In this document: positions 16,704-23,506 of the stretch, one piece after another
How positions within the stretch are numbered: the stretch's first letter is position 1
How the letters are laid out: the number at the start of each line of letters is the position of its first letter
Assembly: GCA_012032575.1 (NCBI GenBank)
Contig: JAAUSP010000036.1
Location: 1 to 24,267, forward strand
Direction of reading: 5' to 3'
From: Anaerolineales bacterium
Lineage (GTDB): Bacteria; Chloroflexota; Anaerolineae; 4572-78; J111
Length of the DNA stretch: 24,267 nucleotides
Translations under genes and position numbers: made by a program
Notes under the pieces: generated by a model
Told to the model about the DNA's origin: nothing
Seen by the model: the letters and a program-made list of their open reading frames with translations, nothing else
Database searches by the model: none

Positions 16704-16936
16704 CAAGGCAGTGACGGAGAAAAGTAAGCCATCTTCCTGGTATCAGAGACACGCCGGTGGGTGCGAGGCGCGCGAAGGAACGGCTGAATTCCACTCCTGA
16801 GCCGGCGGCGATGAGCCGCTCCGGGTGCGCCCGTTAACGCGCCGCAGAGATTGCCGGGAAATTACCCGGCGAAAAAAGGTGGCACCGCGAGCGTAAATCA
16901 ACCCTCGCCCTTTTATGGGCGGGGGTTTTTGTTTTC
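16704..16936 (+). ncRNA. T-box leader (tRNA-Ser sensing) upstream of serS
   Basis: The T-box sequence AGGTGGCACCGCGA lies at 16877-16890, and stem I occupies roughly 16710-16810. The specifier loop reads GAAT-TCC-A, with codon UCC (Ser) at 16790-16792. The bulge TGGC (16880-16883) pairs with a GCCA tRNA end, matching the G discriminator base of tRNA-Ser. Both contacts therefore specify uncharged tRNA-Ser, and the downstream gene is serS. The leader ends in a terminator. In the T-box mechanism, uncharged tRNA stabilises an antiterminator and lets RNA polymerase read into the gene. Confidence 0.93.
16900..16935 (+). terminator. T-box intrinsic terminator
   Basis: AACCCTCGCCC (16900-16910) pairs with GGGCGGGGGTT (16917-16927) around the loop TTTTAT, followed by a T-rich run to 16935. 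It is mutually exclusive with the antiterminator formed by the T-box sequence just upstream. Confidence 0.9.
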
Positions 16937-16992
16937 AAGGTCGCAAAGTCGCAGAGTAGCAAAAGCCTGCGCCCCTGCGACCTTGCGACCTT
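16937..16992 (+). repeat. Inverted repeat between T-box terminator and serS start
   Basis: AAGGTCGCAAAGTCGCAG (16937-16954) and CTGCGACCTTGCGACCTT (16975-16992) are inverted copies with 17 of 18 bases matching. They are built from the word GGTCGCA. In the readthrough mRNA this makes a long hairpin that ends about 22 nt before the serS ribosome-binding site (AAGGAGGA, 17015-17022). Confidence 0.8.
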
Positions 16993-17026
16993 GTTACAAT
17001 ATTATGATGGACTGAAGGAGGACTCT

Positions 17027-18313
17027 ATGCTTGACCTAAATTTCATCCGGGAGAACCCGGATAAAGTCAAAGCGGCCCTGCGTGACCTGAATACCGATGC
17101 GCCGATTGACGAGATTTTGGAACTCGACCGGCAGCGGCGGGAGATTTTGAAGGAGGTTGAGGTGCTGCGCCAGGAGCGCAACGCCGGCAGCAAGACCATC
17201 GGCCAGTTGATGGGCCAGGGCAAGAAGGCTGAAGCGGAGGCCAAAAAGGCCGAAATCGCCGGCCTGGGCGACAAAATCAGCCAGCTTGACGAAACGCTGC
17301 GCCAGGTTGAGGCCGACTTGTTGGACAAACAGCTTTACGTGCCGAACATACCCGACGCCAGCGTGCCGGTCGGGCCGGATGAGCATCACAACGTGGAAGT
17401 TCGCCGCTGGGGCGAGCCGACCAAGTTTGATTTTGCGCCCAAACCGCACTGGGATTTGGGCGAGGCCCTGGGTATTATTGATTTTGAGCGCGGGGTGAAG
17501 ATCAGCGGCACCCGCTTTTACCTGTTCAAAGGCGCGGGCGCGGCGCTGCACCGGGCGCTGACCAACTTTTTTATTGACATCGGCGTGCGCGAACACGGCT
17601 ACACCGAAATCTACCCGCCTTTTATGGTCCGCGAGCAGGCGATGGTGGGCGCGGCTCACCTGCCCAAGTTCCGCGATAACATGTACCACGACGCCGAAGA
17701 GGATTACTGGTTCATCGGGACCGCCGAAGTGCCGCTGACCAATATCTTCACCGACGAAATCCTGGAAGCCGAGCAACTGCCCATCCGCTACCTCAGCCAC
17801 ACCCCCTGCTTCCGCCGCGAGAAGATGAGCGCCGGGCGGGATGTGCGCGGCATCAAACGGGTCCACCAGTTTGAAAAGGTCGAGATGTATCACTACACCA
17901 TGCCCGAAGACAGCTACACTCACCTGGAAGAAATTGTGGCCAACGCCGAGGATTTGTGCCGGCGACTCAAGCTGCCTTACCGGGTGGTCCAGATGTGTAC
18001 CGGCGATTTGGGCTTTGCTGCCGCCAAAAAGTTTGATGTCGAAGCCTGGGTTCCCGGCGAGCACGGCCAGGGCGAGTGGATGGAGATCAGCAGTTGCAGC
18101 AATGTGCTCGATTTCCAGGCCCGCCGGGCCAACCTCCGCTTCCGCCGCGAGCGTGGGGCCAAGCCGGAATTTCTGCACACGTTGAACGGCAGCGGTCTAC
18201 CGCCGGGACGCTTGATGATTGCCGTGCTGGAGAATTACCAGCAGGCCGACGGCAGCATTGTGGTGCCGGAAGTGCTGCGGGGCTATATGGGTGGGTTGGA
18301 AGTGATCCGGTAG
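17027..18313 (+). CDS. serS: Seryl-tRNA synthetase
   Basis: 428 residues, the usual length for bacterial SerRS. The N-terminal antiparallel coiled-coil arm that grips the long variable arm of tRNA-Ser spans about 28-105, with heptad-like Leu/Glu/Lys runs. The class II catalytic core follows: the TAEVPLTN serine-binding motif (232-239), motif 2 CFRREKMSAGRDVRGIKRVHQFEK (261-284), and motif 3 with the conserved Arg395 in SGLPPGRLMIAVLENYQ. The enzyme charges tRNA-Ser with serine in the cytoplasm. ATG at 17027 was chosen because AAGGAGGA lies 4 nt upstream and MLDLNFIRENP is the canonical SerRS N-terminus. Expression is governed by the T-box leader upstream. An inverted repeat follows the stop codon, so it is probably monocistronic. 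Confidence 0.98.
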   Translation: MLDLNFIRENPDKVKAALRDLNTDAPIDEILELDRQRREILKEVEVLRQERNAGSKTIGQLMGQGKKAEAEAKKAEIAGLGDKISQLDETLRQVEADLLDKQLYVPNIPDASVPVGPDEHHNVEVRRWGEPTKFDFAPKPHWDLGEALGIIDFERGVKISGTRFYLFKGAGAALHRALTNFFIDIGVREHGYTEIYPPFMVREQAMVGAAHLPKFRDNMYHDAEEDYWFIGTAEVPLTNIFTDEILEAEQLPIRYLSHTPCFRREKMSAGRDVRGIKRVHQFEKVEMYHYTMPEDSYTHLEEIVANAEDLCRRLKLPYRVVQMCTGDLGFAAAKKFDVEAWVPGEHGQGEWMEISSCSNVLDFQARRANLRFRRERGAKPEFLHTLNGSGLPPGRLMIAVLENYQQADGSIVVPEVLRGYMGGLEVIR

Positions 18314-18333
18314 CGTGATGCGTGATACGCTGT

Positions 18334-18397
18334 TAACCACAGACAGATTGCACAAATATTTTTCATCCTTCTGTGTAATCCGTGAAATCTGTGGTTA
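18334..18397. repeat. Intergenic inverted repeat (ACCACAGA family)
   Basis: TAACCACAGA (18334-18343) and TCTGTGGTTA (18388-18397) are perfect inverted arms. The interior also carries CACAGA/TCTGTG words, and the unit is reminiscent of ACCACAGATTACACAGATT-like dispersed repeats in many environmental bacterial genomes. It fills the gap between serS and the HAD phosphatase. Confidence 0.65.
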
Positions 18398-18454
18398 GTT
18401 TTGAGACACAATACTTCACCTGCGTAAGTTTTTGAATTGAAAGGACCTTTTTCT

Positions 18455-19105
18455 ATGCCCTATCAGGCTGTTCTCTTCGACCTGGACGGCACACTGCTCG
18501 ATACGCTGGCCGATCTGGGGAATGCGATGAACCGGGTCCTGGCGGCCCGGAGTTTGCCGGTCCACCCTCTGGAGGCTTATCGTTATTTCGTTGGCGAGGG
18601 GGCGCGGCTGCTGGTGACACGCACCCTGCCGGAAAACCGGCGGGATGAGGCGACCATTGAGGCCTGCCTGGCCGAATTTCGGGCCGATTATGACCAGAAC
18701 TGGCAGATCGAGACAAAACCCTACCCCGGCGTCGCCGACATGCTGGACGCTCTGACCGCGCGCGGCCTGAAACTGGCCGTCCTCTCCAACAAGCCGCACG
18801 ACTTCTCGCAGCGCTGCGTCCGCGACCTGCTGCCCCGGTGGAGCTTCAACCCGGTCCTGGGCCTGCGTGAAACCGTTCCGCGCAAACCCGACCCCGCCGG
18901 GGCGTTTGAAATCGCCGCCTGCTTGAATATTCCCCCGGCCAACTTCCTCTACCTGGGCGATACCGCCACCGATATGCAAACCGCCCGCGCCGCCGGGATG
19001 TTTCCCGTCGGGGCTTTGTGGGGGTTTCGTTCTGCGGAGGAGTTGACGGAGAACGGCGCAGAGGTGCTGATCGAATCGCCTTTGGATCTGTTGAAACTGT
19101 TATAG
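18455..19105 (+). CDS. HAD-superfamily hydrolase, phosphoglycolate phosphatase-like
   Basis: 216 residues with all four HAD motifs. Motif I is FDLDGTLLDT (nucleophile Asp9, acid Asp11), motif II is VLSNKP (Ser111), motif III is Lys144 in PRKPDP, and motif IV is LYLGDTATDM (Asp169, Asp173). The helical cap sits between residues about 17 and 88, as in the Gph/PGP group (cap C1). Such enzymes hydrolyse 2-phosphoglycolate or other small phosphate esters with Mg2+ in the cytoplasm; the exact substrate cannot be read from sequence. ATG at 18455 follows AAAGGA by 9 nt; the in-frame TTG at 18437 adds only six atypical residues and overlaps the ribosome-binding site. The closeness to serS is probably not an operon because the inverted repeat lies between. 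Confidence 0.93.
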   Translation: MPYQAVLFDLDGTLLDTLADLGNAMNRVLAARSLPVHPLEAYRYFVGEGARLLVTRTLPENRRDEATIEACLAEFRADYDQNWQIETKPYPGVADMLDALTARGLKLAVLSNKPHDFSQRCVRDLLPRWSFNPVLGLRETVPRKPDPAGAFEIAACLNIPPANFLYLGDTATDMQTARAAGMFPVGALWGFRSAEELTENGAEVLIESPLDLLKLL

Positions 19106-19128
19106 ATTGACCTGGTACATGATGCCTA

Positions 19129-19158
19129 TTGCATTTTTACCCCTGCCTATGCTACGAT
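19129..19158 (+). promoter_or_regulatory. Possible promoter for the tandem leader region
   Basis: TTGCAT (19129-19134) and TACGAT (19153-19158) are 18 nt apart and end about 9 nt before the first leader copy. The match to consensus is modest. Confidence 0.3.
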
Positions 19159-19166
19159 ATTCCTGT

Positions 19167-19282
19167 AATTGAATAACCATTAGGGTAAAGCTAACTGCTC
19201 AGACGCTCATTTCCGGGCCGCTTGAAGCAAATATTCAAAACCCATTTATCCCCTCAAAAGGGGAAAATGGGTTTTTTGTTTT
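19167..19282 (+). ncRNA. Structured leader copy 1 (unknown class, terminator-ended)
   Basis: This is the first of two units with period about 168 nt. Shared order: AAT(T/C)GAATAAC, the identical 18-mer AGGGTAAAGCTAACTGCT (19182-19199), a variable stem-loop (here GCTC/GGGC), AAATATT (19229-19235), then a terminator with a two-part stem. The terminator pairs AACCCATTT with AAATGGGTT and CCCCT with AGGGG, followed by six Ts. It resembles a transcription-attenuating riboswitch or a pair of small RNAs; I recognise no known class. Confidence 0.55.
19237..19282 (+). terminator. Intrinsic terminator of leader copy 1
   Basis: The outer stem is 19239-19247 with 19265-19273 and the inner stem is CCCCT/AGGGG (19250-19254, 19259-19263). 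A T6 run and further T-rich sequence follow from 19272. Confidence 0.85.
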
Positions 19283-19334
19283 ATCCGGTTATGACAGTGT
19301 TCTTTAATAATTTTATGTAGCAAAAACTGCACCC

Positions 19335-19450
19335 AATCGAATAACTTGCAGGGTAAAGCTAACTGCTTAAACAGCCGTTATCAGGCTGGGTGAGTAAATA
19401 TTAAGGCCCATTGATCCGCTCGAAAAGCGGAAAATGGGCTTTTTTATTGG
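19335..19450 (+). ncRNA. Structured leader copy 2 (unknown class, terminator-ended)
   Basis: This is the second unit, in register with copy 1. The 18-mer AGGGTAAAGCTAACTGCT recurs at 19350-19367. The variable stem is now CAGCC/GGCTG, so pairing is kept while sequence changes. AAATATT recurs at 19396-19402, and a matching terminator follows. It ends about 90 nt before the start of the cohesin-type gene, with AGAAGGAG as that gene's ribosome-binding site. Confidence 0.55.
19403..19450 (+). terminator. Intrinsic terminator of leader copy 2
   Basis: GCCCATT (19406-19412) pairs with AATGGGC (19433-19439), and the inner CCGCT (19416-19420) pairs with AGCGG (19426-19430). A T-run covers 19440-19445. 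Confidence 0.85.
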
Positions 19451-19538
19451 GTGCGGGTACAGGGATCAGGGGCAAAATTCTGCCTTTAAACTCACTTATC
19501 AAGTCCAAATCATACTCAACTCAGAAGGAGAATATTTG

Positions 19539-20495
19539 ATGAAACAAAAAATGCACACGATGTTACAGGCTGGACCTGGCAGGTGGGGCGCTGTCGGCCT
19601 GATTCTGGTTATAACCGGCTGGATATTGGGTCTAAGCCCGACCAGCGCTTTGGCCGAGCTGTCCACAAGCTCATTTGATCAGGGATTTATTATGAGTGAG
19701 TCGCCCATTGACACCCCCGAGGCTACGCCCTCACCGACCAATACCTCCGCACCGACCAGTACACCCATGCCGACTAACACCCTCCCGCCGGCTGGTACCC
19801 CCACGTCAACCTCAACTCCTGAGCCGACTAATACCGCTCAACCCACCCCCGACGCCATCACTCTGGCTTTTGAGGGACCAGGCGAAGTTGGCCCAGCCGA
19901 AACCTTTAATGTCACGGTTAAAGCGCAGGGGGTTGAAGCGCCGGGCTTATATGGGGTGCAATTTGAAGTAAATTTCGATCCAACCCTGTTTTCAGTCAGC
20001 AATTTACAGGTCAATACCGGTCTGGCGGTGGTCATCATTAGCAGCGCCGATAACAGCAGCGGCAAAATTCAACTGGCCGCCGCGCGACAGGGGGCAGCGC
20101 CGGGGTTGACCGGCGATGTGCCGTTGCTCACCTTTACGGTCACGGCAGCTAATACGCCGGGCAGCGGGTCTTTTACTATTACCGGGCAAAAAATTGGGAG
20201 TCCCCAGGCTATCAGCTTGAATACCAGCACTCTACCCTACATGGTGACCATTCAACAAGGTACATCTACGCCTGAACCGACGCCTATCCCGACCGATACG
20301 CCAACCCCCGGCCCCACCGAGACCCCATTCCAACCGACACGCCAACCCCTGGCCCCACCGAGACGCCCATCCCGACCGATACGCCAACCCCTGGTCCCAC
20401 CGAGACCCCCCAATCCGGCACCGCCACCGTTTCGGGTCAGATCATCACGACTGGACGGGTCAATAACGATTGGTCCGGGGCCAGCGCTACCGTAG
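19539..20495 (+). CDS. Secreted cohesin-domain protein, N-terminal part of a frameshifted gene
   Basis: As read, the frame codes for 318 residues. A signal peptide (1-39, ends TSALA) is followed by a Pro/Thr-rich linker (about 55-104) and a cohesin-like beta domain (about 107-240: ITLAFEGPGEVGPAETFNVTVKAQGV...GVQFEVNFDPTLFSVSN...LLTFTVTA). A second linker then carries PTDTPTPGPTETP repeats. After residue 263 the sequence turns into Arg/Pro-rich nonsense and stops at 20495. Adding one base in the C-run at 20323-20326 restores TETPIPTDTP repeats and joins this part to the dockerin part downstream. The repaired protein would be 439 residues. Cohesins bind dockerins in cell-surface assemblies. 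ATG at 19539 follows AGAAGGAG by 8 nt. The tandem leaders above it are the likely control region. Confidence 0.8.
   Translation: MKQKMHTMLQAGPGRWGAVGLILVITGWILGLSPTSALAELSTSSFDQGFIMSESPIDTPEATPSPTNTSAPTSTPMPTNTLPPAGTPTSTSTPEPTNTAQPTPDAITLAFEGPGEVGPAETFNVTVKAQGVEAPGLYGVQFEVNFDPTLFSVSNLQVNTGLAVVIISSADNSSGKIQLAAARQGAAPGLTGDVPLLTFTVTAANTPGSGSFTITGQKIGSPQAISLNTSTLPYMVTIQQGTSTPEPTPIPTDTPTPGPTETPFQPTRQPLAPPRRPSRPIRQPLVPPRPPNPAPPPFRVRSSRLDGSITIGPGPALP
20280..20409 (+). repeat. Three tandem copies of a ~42-bp minisatellite encoding PTDTPTPGPTETPI
   Basis: Three consecutive units each encode Pro-Thr-Asp-Thr-Pro-Thr-Pro-Gly-Pro-Thr-Glu-Thr-Pro-Ile with synonymous differences. The junction between units 1 and 2 is one base short (ACCCCATT where ACNCCCATT is expected), which causes the frameshift. 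Confidence 0.8.
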
Positions 20496-20551
20496 ACGAT
20501 AGCGAGCAAAGCGCCACGACCGACGCCTTCGGCCACTTTAGCCTGGTTAAG

Positions 20552-20857
20552 GTGACCACCGGCACGCACAGTTCCATTACTGCCGATGCGCCGGGCTACC
20601 TGCCGGCTGTCTGTACCGCCCCGACCATCACCGCGCCGGAAACCACCCTGAGCAACATCGCTCTGCTGAGCGGCGATGTCAACGACGATGCCCTGGTCAA
20701 TATCACCGATGCGACCACCATTGGCGTCTTCTTTGGCAAAACCGGCCCCGATTTGCAGGCCGACATCAATCGGGATCAGGAGGTGGACATCCTGGATTTG
20801 ATCCTGGTGACGATCAACTTCGGTCAGGGTCCGCAGGTGTGGAGTTGTCAGGAGTAG
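20552..20857 (+). CDS. Carboxypeptidase-regulatory-like and dockerin domains, C-terminal part of the frameshifted cohesin gene
   Basis: This frame is open from the frameshift near 20326, so the GTG at 20552 is probably not a real start. Read from 20328 it continues the PT repeats, then SGTATVSGQIITTGRVNNDWSGASATVDD...FGHFSLVKV (a carboxypeptidase regulatory-like beta domain). It ends in a type I dockerin: LSGDVNDDALVNITDATTIGVFFG and QADINRDQEVDILDLILVTINFGQ, two EF-hand-like Ca2+ loops. Cohesin and dockerin on one chain suggest head-to-tail assembly or intramolecular pairing outside the cell. A strong intrinsic terminator follows the stop codon. The break may be a sequencing or assembly error in repetitive DNA, or a true pseudogene. 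Confidence 0.75.
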   Translation: MTTGTHSSITADAPGYLPAVCTAPTITAPETTLSNIALLSGDVNDDALVNITDATTIGVFFGKTGPDLQADINRDQEVDILDLILVTINFGQGPQVWSCQE

Positions 20858-20884
20858 GTTGAGTCTGTTTTGAGGAATGAGCAG

Positions 20885-20915
20885 ACCTCCCGGTGGGTGC
20901 CGGGAGGTTCTTTTT
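20885..20915 (+). terminator. Intrinsic terminator after the cohesin/dockerin gene
   Basis: ACCTCCCGG (20885-20893) pairs perfectly with CCGGGAGGT (20900-20908) around a 6-nt loop, followed by TCTTTTT. Confidence 0.93.
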
Positions 20916-21016
20916 GATGGCTTAGTTTTGTATTTTTATGCCCTATGGGGGATGGAAAACTAATGTAAAAGGTGATAGAATAAGCAAAGTAGGCAGTAGT
21001 TCTTTAATAATAGGAT

Positions 21017-21045
21017 TTGACTTAGCACGTTTGTTCTGGTAATAT
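21017..21045 (+). promoter_or_regulatory. Putative promoter for the small hypothetical gene
   Basis: TTGACT (21017-21022) and TAATAT (21040-21045) are separated by exactly 17 nt. Transcription would start only about 12-15 nt before the start codon at 21066. Confidence 0.6.
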
Positions 21046-21065
21046 TGTCAAAGAAGGGGATTCTA

Positions 21066-21350
21066 ATGGATTGGCTCAATGCCCCAATTGGAATGATCCG
21101 GCATGATGAGTTGTTGAACGCTCTACTAGCTCTCTGGAAAACACAGCAGAGTCTAGTAAGTCGAAATGAGACTAATGCATTTTCTCAGGGCTATCGAGCT
21201 GGCTTTGAAGAAGGTCTCGATGGCATTGCTCAAATTGCTGGATTAACGGAACTATTTGAAGAAGGCAAAACTGCTTATCAGCTTAAAATTAAAACCAGAC
21301 TTCATCCCAAAATAGAAGTAATAGACAGTCAAATAACCTATCTCCCTTAA
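21066..21350 (+). CDS. Small hypothetical protein
   Basis: 94 residues, which I do not recognise. It is mostly helical, acidic in the middle (GYRAGFEEGLDGIAQIAGLTELFEEG), with no signal peptide, membrane segment or Cys. ATG at 21066 follows AAGGGG by about 6 nt, and a good promoter lies directly upstream. The base composition is A+T-richer than serS or the MBL gene, like the convergent SPFH gene whose stop lies only 21 nt away. The two may have arrived together. Confidence 0.65.
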   Translation: MDWLNAPIGMIRHDELLNALLALWKTQQSLVSRNETNAFSQGYRAGFEEGLDGIAQIAGLTELFEEGKTAYQLKIKTRLHPKIEVIDSQITYLP

Positions 21351-21371
21351 AGTAAGGAGGTTCAAGGAGTT

Positions 21372-23108
21372 TTAGTTTTGTTCATTGCTTGATTCGGGTA
21401 GTGTGCCTCCCGTTTGTTCCCTTCGGATGTAGTGAATTGTAGAATTTGTTGCCGCTAAATTTTGAAGGACAGTTTTGATAGTCTCTTCAGATTGGTTTTG
21501 TTGTCTTAAAATTTGAGCAAGATAGCCAAAATATTCTGCTCTGGCTTGAGCTATTAACCTTTCAGCTTCTGCTTCTCCTCTGGCACGTATAACAGTTGCT
21601 CGGGCCTTAACTTCTGAGGCAGTATGTTCTGCTCTGGCTTCGGTTAACCTTGCTGTAGTTATAGCATCGGTCTGCTTTACAATCATTCTATTTTCAACTT
21701 CTGCTGTTAATTCTCTTGTTCTGGCTTCAATATCTCTGATTCTAGCTTCAGTGAGGGCGGTCACTTCAGTTTTTATTTTTCCTTCTATTTCTTGGGGAAA
21801 TTGTATTTCACTAATATCTACACTTCGCAATACCAACCCCTTACTTAACCCTGATCCTTTTGCCTTATCAAGTATAATCTTTTCGATCTCGGCAATTTTT
21901 CGACTCTGGATATTTTCGTCCAAATTATTGCTGTCGCCTGAAATGCCAAACAATTCTTCAAAACCACAAGACATGATAACATCTCGAAGGTTGCCCCCGA
22001 TAGAGCCTTTCATAGAACCCCAAATATCCGCAGTAAGGCTAGCTTCCTTAAGTCCCACTTTACTGGCAACCAATTTAACTACATTCTCGTCGCATTGATC
22101 ATAATCGTCGCCGATATCACTTTCAAGTTTGTTATTTTGAAAATTTTTTAAAAATTCTTCGGCTTGGTCCAGTCGTTCTTGAGCTGTTTGAATTTCCCCC
22201 TTTGAACTACCTGTTGTGACTCTTTGTAACTCTTTTTTAGCCTCCTCGACGGCTTCCTGTAAGGGACGTTTTCTCATCTCTTGAGCAGACTCTACCTGCA
22301 CAGTGTGGGATATAATTACTTTTACAGGAATTCTATCCCGGGTTAAAACGTTCTCAATAGTATTTGACTCACCTTTTCCTCCTAGCGGCACAATGACTTT
22401 TATCTGTTCTTCACGGCCTAGCAAAACAGACCCCTGGCCTACCACACGAGTAATTTTTCCCCATTTGTGCAAAACCACTACCTGGCCAGGATAGATTGTT
22501 ATCCAGCCAGGGCCGCCTAAGTTTATTAGGCGTTTTAGCTCTTCCTCACTACCCTTTATCTCTTCTTTTTCTATGGTAACTGAGAAATGAAGAATACCAA
22601 GCAGACCGAATAGAACATACCAAAAAGTCTTAGAGGGAGAATTTCCTTTATCCAACTTGTGCCATTGCAACATGCCAAATGTTGCCACAGCTACCACCAA
22701 AAGAAAGGGTATAATTACAAGAGGCAATGGCGCAGCTAAACCAATTAGAATTGAAGTAAGGATTATCCTGATATTACTTCCTACAAATAAACCAGCGAGA
22801 GCATTAATCTGAGCTAATTGGGCAATTCTGGAGTCGTTGGATAGAAATAGTAAGGCTAAACTACCAACTAAAACAGCCAAAAATAAGCAAGTAATTAACA
22901 GTAGCCACAAACTCCGCCATTGGTATTCCTCTAAACCCAAGCGAAACAAAATCAGCAAGCTGGTAAAAAAGAAGAGAATTGCTACCCAGTAATTGAAAGC
23001 GAGAAGTATCCCTGTCACTGTAAAAATGCCGAATAGAGCTACAACCCACAAGAGGATACGTCTGCTAATAGGAGCTTCGGATTTTAAGGTTCCCACTGTC
23101 GTCGCCAT
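21372..23108 (-). CDS. SPFH/band-7 (flotillin-like) membrane protein
   Basis: 578 residues. The N-terminal 180 are strongly hydrophobic, with about five to six transmembrane helices. A band-7/SPFH domain follows (about 198-440: GPGWITIYPGQVVVLHKWGKITRVVGQGSVLL, DRIPVKVIISHTVQVES, LRDVIMSCGFEELF, LVLRSVDISEIQFPQEI). A charged helical insertion lies at about 285-330 (KKELQRV...QERLDQAEEFLKNFQNNK). The C-terminus is a long Ala/Glu/Arg coiled coil (about 450-545: TEARIRDIEARTRELTAEVENR...RARGEAEAERLIAQARAEY). Such proteins oligomerise on membranes and organise microdomains or proteases. The multi-helix N-terminus is unlike classical flotillin, which has one hairpin. The start is supported by GGAGGG upstream. 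The gene is visibly A+T-richer than serS or the MBL gene (about 38% GC in a sampled line), which hints at transfer. Confidence 0.85.
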   Translation of the reverse strand: MATTVGTLKSEAPISRRILLWVVALFGIFTVTGILLAFNYWVAILFFFTSLLILFRLGLEEYQWRSLWLLLITCLFLAVLVGSLALLFLSNDSRIAQLAQINALAGLFVGSNIRIILTSILIGLAAPLPLVIIPFLLVVAVATFGMLQWHKLDKGNSPSKTFWYVLFGLLGILHFSVTIEKEEIKGSEEELKRLINLGGPGWITIYPGQVVVLHKWGKITRVVGQGSVLLGREEQIKVIVPLGGKGESNTIENVLTRDRIPVKVIISHTVQVESAQEMRKRPLQEAVEEAKKELQRVTTGSSKGEIQTAQERLDQAEEFLKNFQNNKLESDIGDDYDQCDENVVKLVASKVGLKEASLTADIWGSMKGSIGGNLRDVIMSCGFEELFGISGDSNNLDENIQSRKIAEIEKIILDKAKGSGLSKGLVLRSVDISEIQFPQEIEGKIKTEVTALTEARIRDIEARTRELTAEVENRMIVKQTDAITTARLTEARAEHTASEVKARATVIRARGEAEAERLIAQARAEYFGYLAQILRQQNQSEETIKTVLQNLAATNSTIHYIRREQTGGTLPESSNEQN

Positions 23109-23147
23109 CTATCCCTCCCAACTACACTAATCCCCAACAAACAACAA

Positions 23148-23173
23148 CGCGCCGAGCCATCCGGCTCCGCGCG
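23148..23173 (-). promoter_or_regulatory. GC-rich hairpin in the SPFH gene leader (attenuator-like)
   Basis: CGCGC-C-GAGCC (23148-23158) and GGCTC-C-GCGCG (23163-23173) form a stem with one C-C mismatch and an ATCC loop. On the minus strand it is followed by TTGTTGTTTGTTGGGG. It lies between the putative promoter and the SPFH start codon, 40 nt upstream of the latter. It could be a leader attenuator or the terminator of the MBL-gene transcript. Confidence 0.5.
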
Positions 23174-23223
23174 CTGCTTTATTTGTTAAAGGCCATCCAT
23201 CTATTTTAATAACTTATATTGAC

Positions 23224-23252
23224 ATAATATCACAAACTGGGCCAGGACTCAA
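23224..23252 (-). promoter_or_regulatory. Putative promoter for the SPFH gene
   Basis: On the minus strand TTGAGT (23252-23247) and TATTAT (23229-23224) are 17 nt apart. The leader would be about 110 nt and include the GC-rich hairpin. Confidence 0.5.
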
Positions 23253-23369
23253 TACTTTTTTACCCTCGTTATATTACAATTTTCCTTCGAAATATTCGTT
23301 TTGCAATAATTTAGGGGAGGCTAAAAAGAGAGGTTTTAGGCAACGCCAAGAAAATAATTACTCAACATT

Positions 23370-23429
23370 CGTGTTGCGTCTTGCGTGTTCCGTCTGTTTG
23401 ATCTTACGCAAGACGCAAGACGCAACACG
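23370..23429. repeat. Intergenic 17-bp perfect inverted repeat (TTGCGTC words)
   Basis: CGTGTTGCGTCTTGCGT (23370-23386) and ACGCAAGACGCAACACG (23413-23429) are exact inverted copies built from repeated GACGCAA words. It lies in the 398-bp gap between the MBL and SPFH genes, which otherwise holds only the SPFH promoter and leader hairpin and is A+T-rich. Confidence 0.85.
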
Positions 23430-23506
23430 TTTTGGTTAATTTAAATCTTGGAACTGCCTTACCTGAACGATACCCACCCCGGCGCTATATCATACCGGCC
23501 TCGACC

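Noticed and set aside
17036..18178. Long 380-codon open frame on the minus strand inside serS.
   Set aside because: It is antisense to a clear SerRS gene with canonical motifs; its translation is His/Val/Gly-rich with no recognisable domain.
19182..19230. Leader copy 1 partly resembles a c-di-GMP (GEMM) riboswitch: AGGGTAAA ... GACGC ... CCGGGCC.
   Set aside because: Copy 2 lacks the GACGC element, the P1b hairpin cannot form in either copy, and the conserved core is instead the 18-mer plus AAATATT.
20321..20330. Programmed -1 ribosomal frameshift joining the cohesin and dockerin parts.
   Set aside because: The site (GAGACCCCATT) is not a canonical slippery heptamer and has no obvious stimulatory structure; one missing base in a repeat explains it more simply.
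19299..21011. Exact 13-mer GTTCTTTAATAAT at 19299-19311 and 20999-21011, considered as flanking repeats of an inserted segment around the cohesin/dockerin gene.
   Set aside because: It is short and AT-rich, with no integrase, transposase or inverted ends nearby; chance or promoter-like similarity is as likely.
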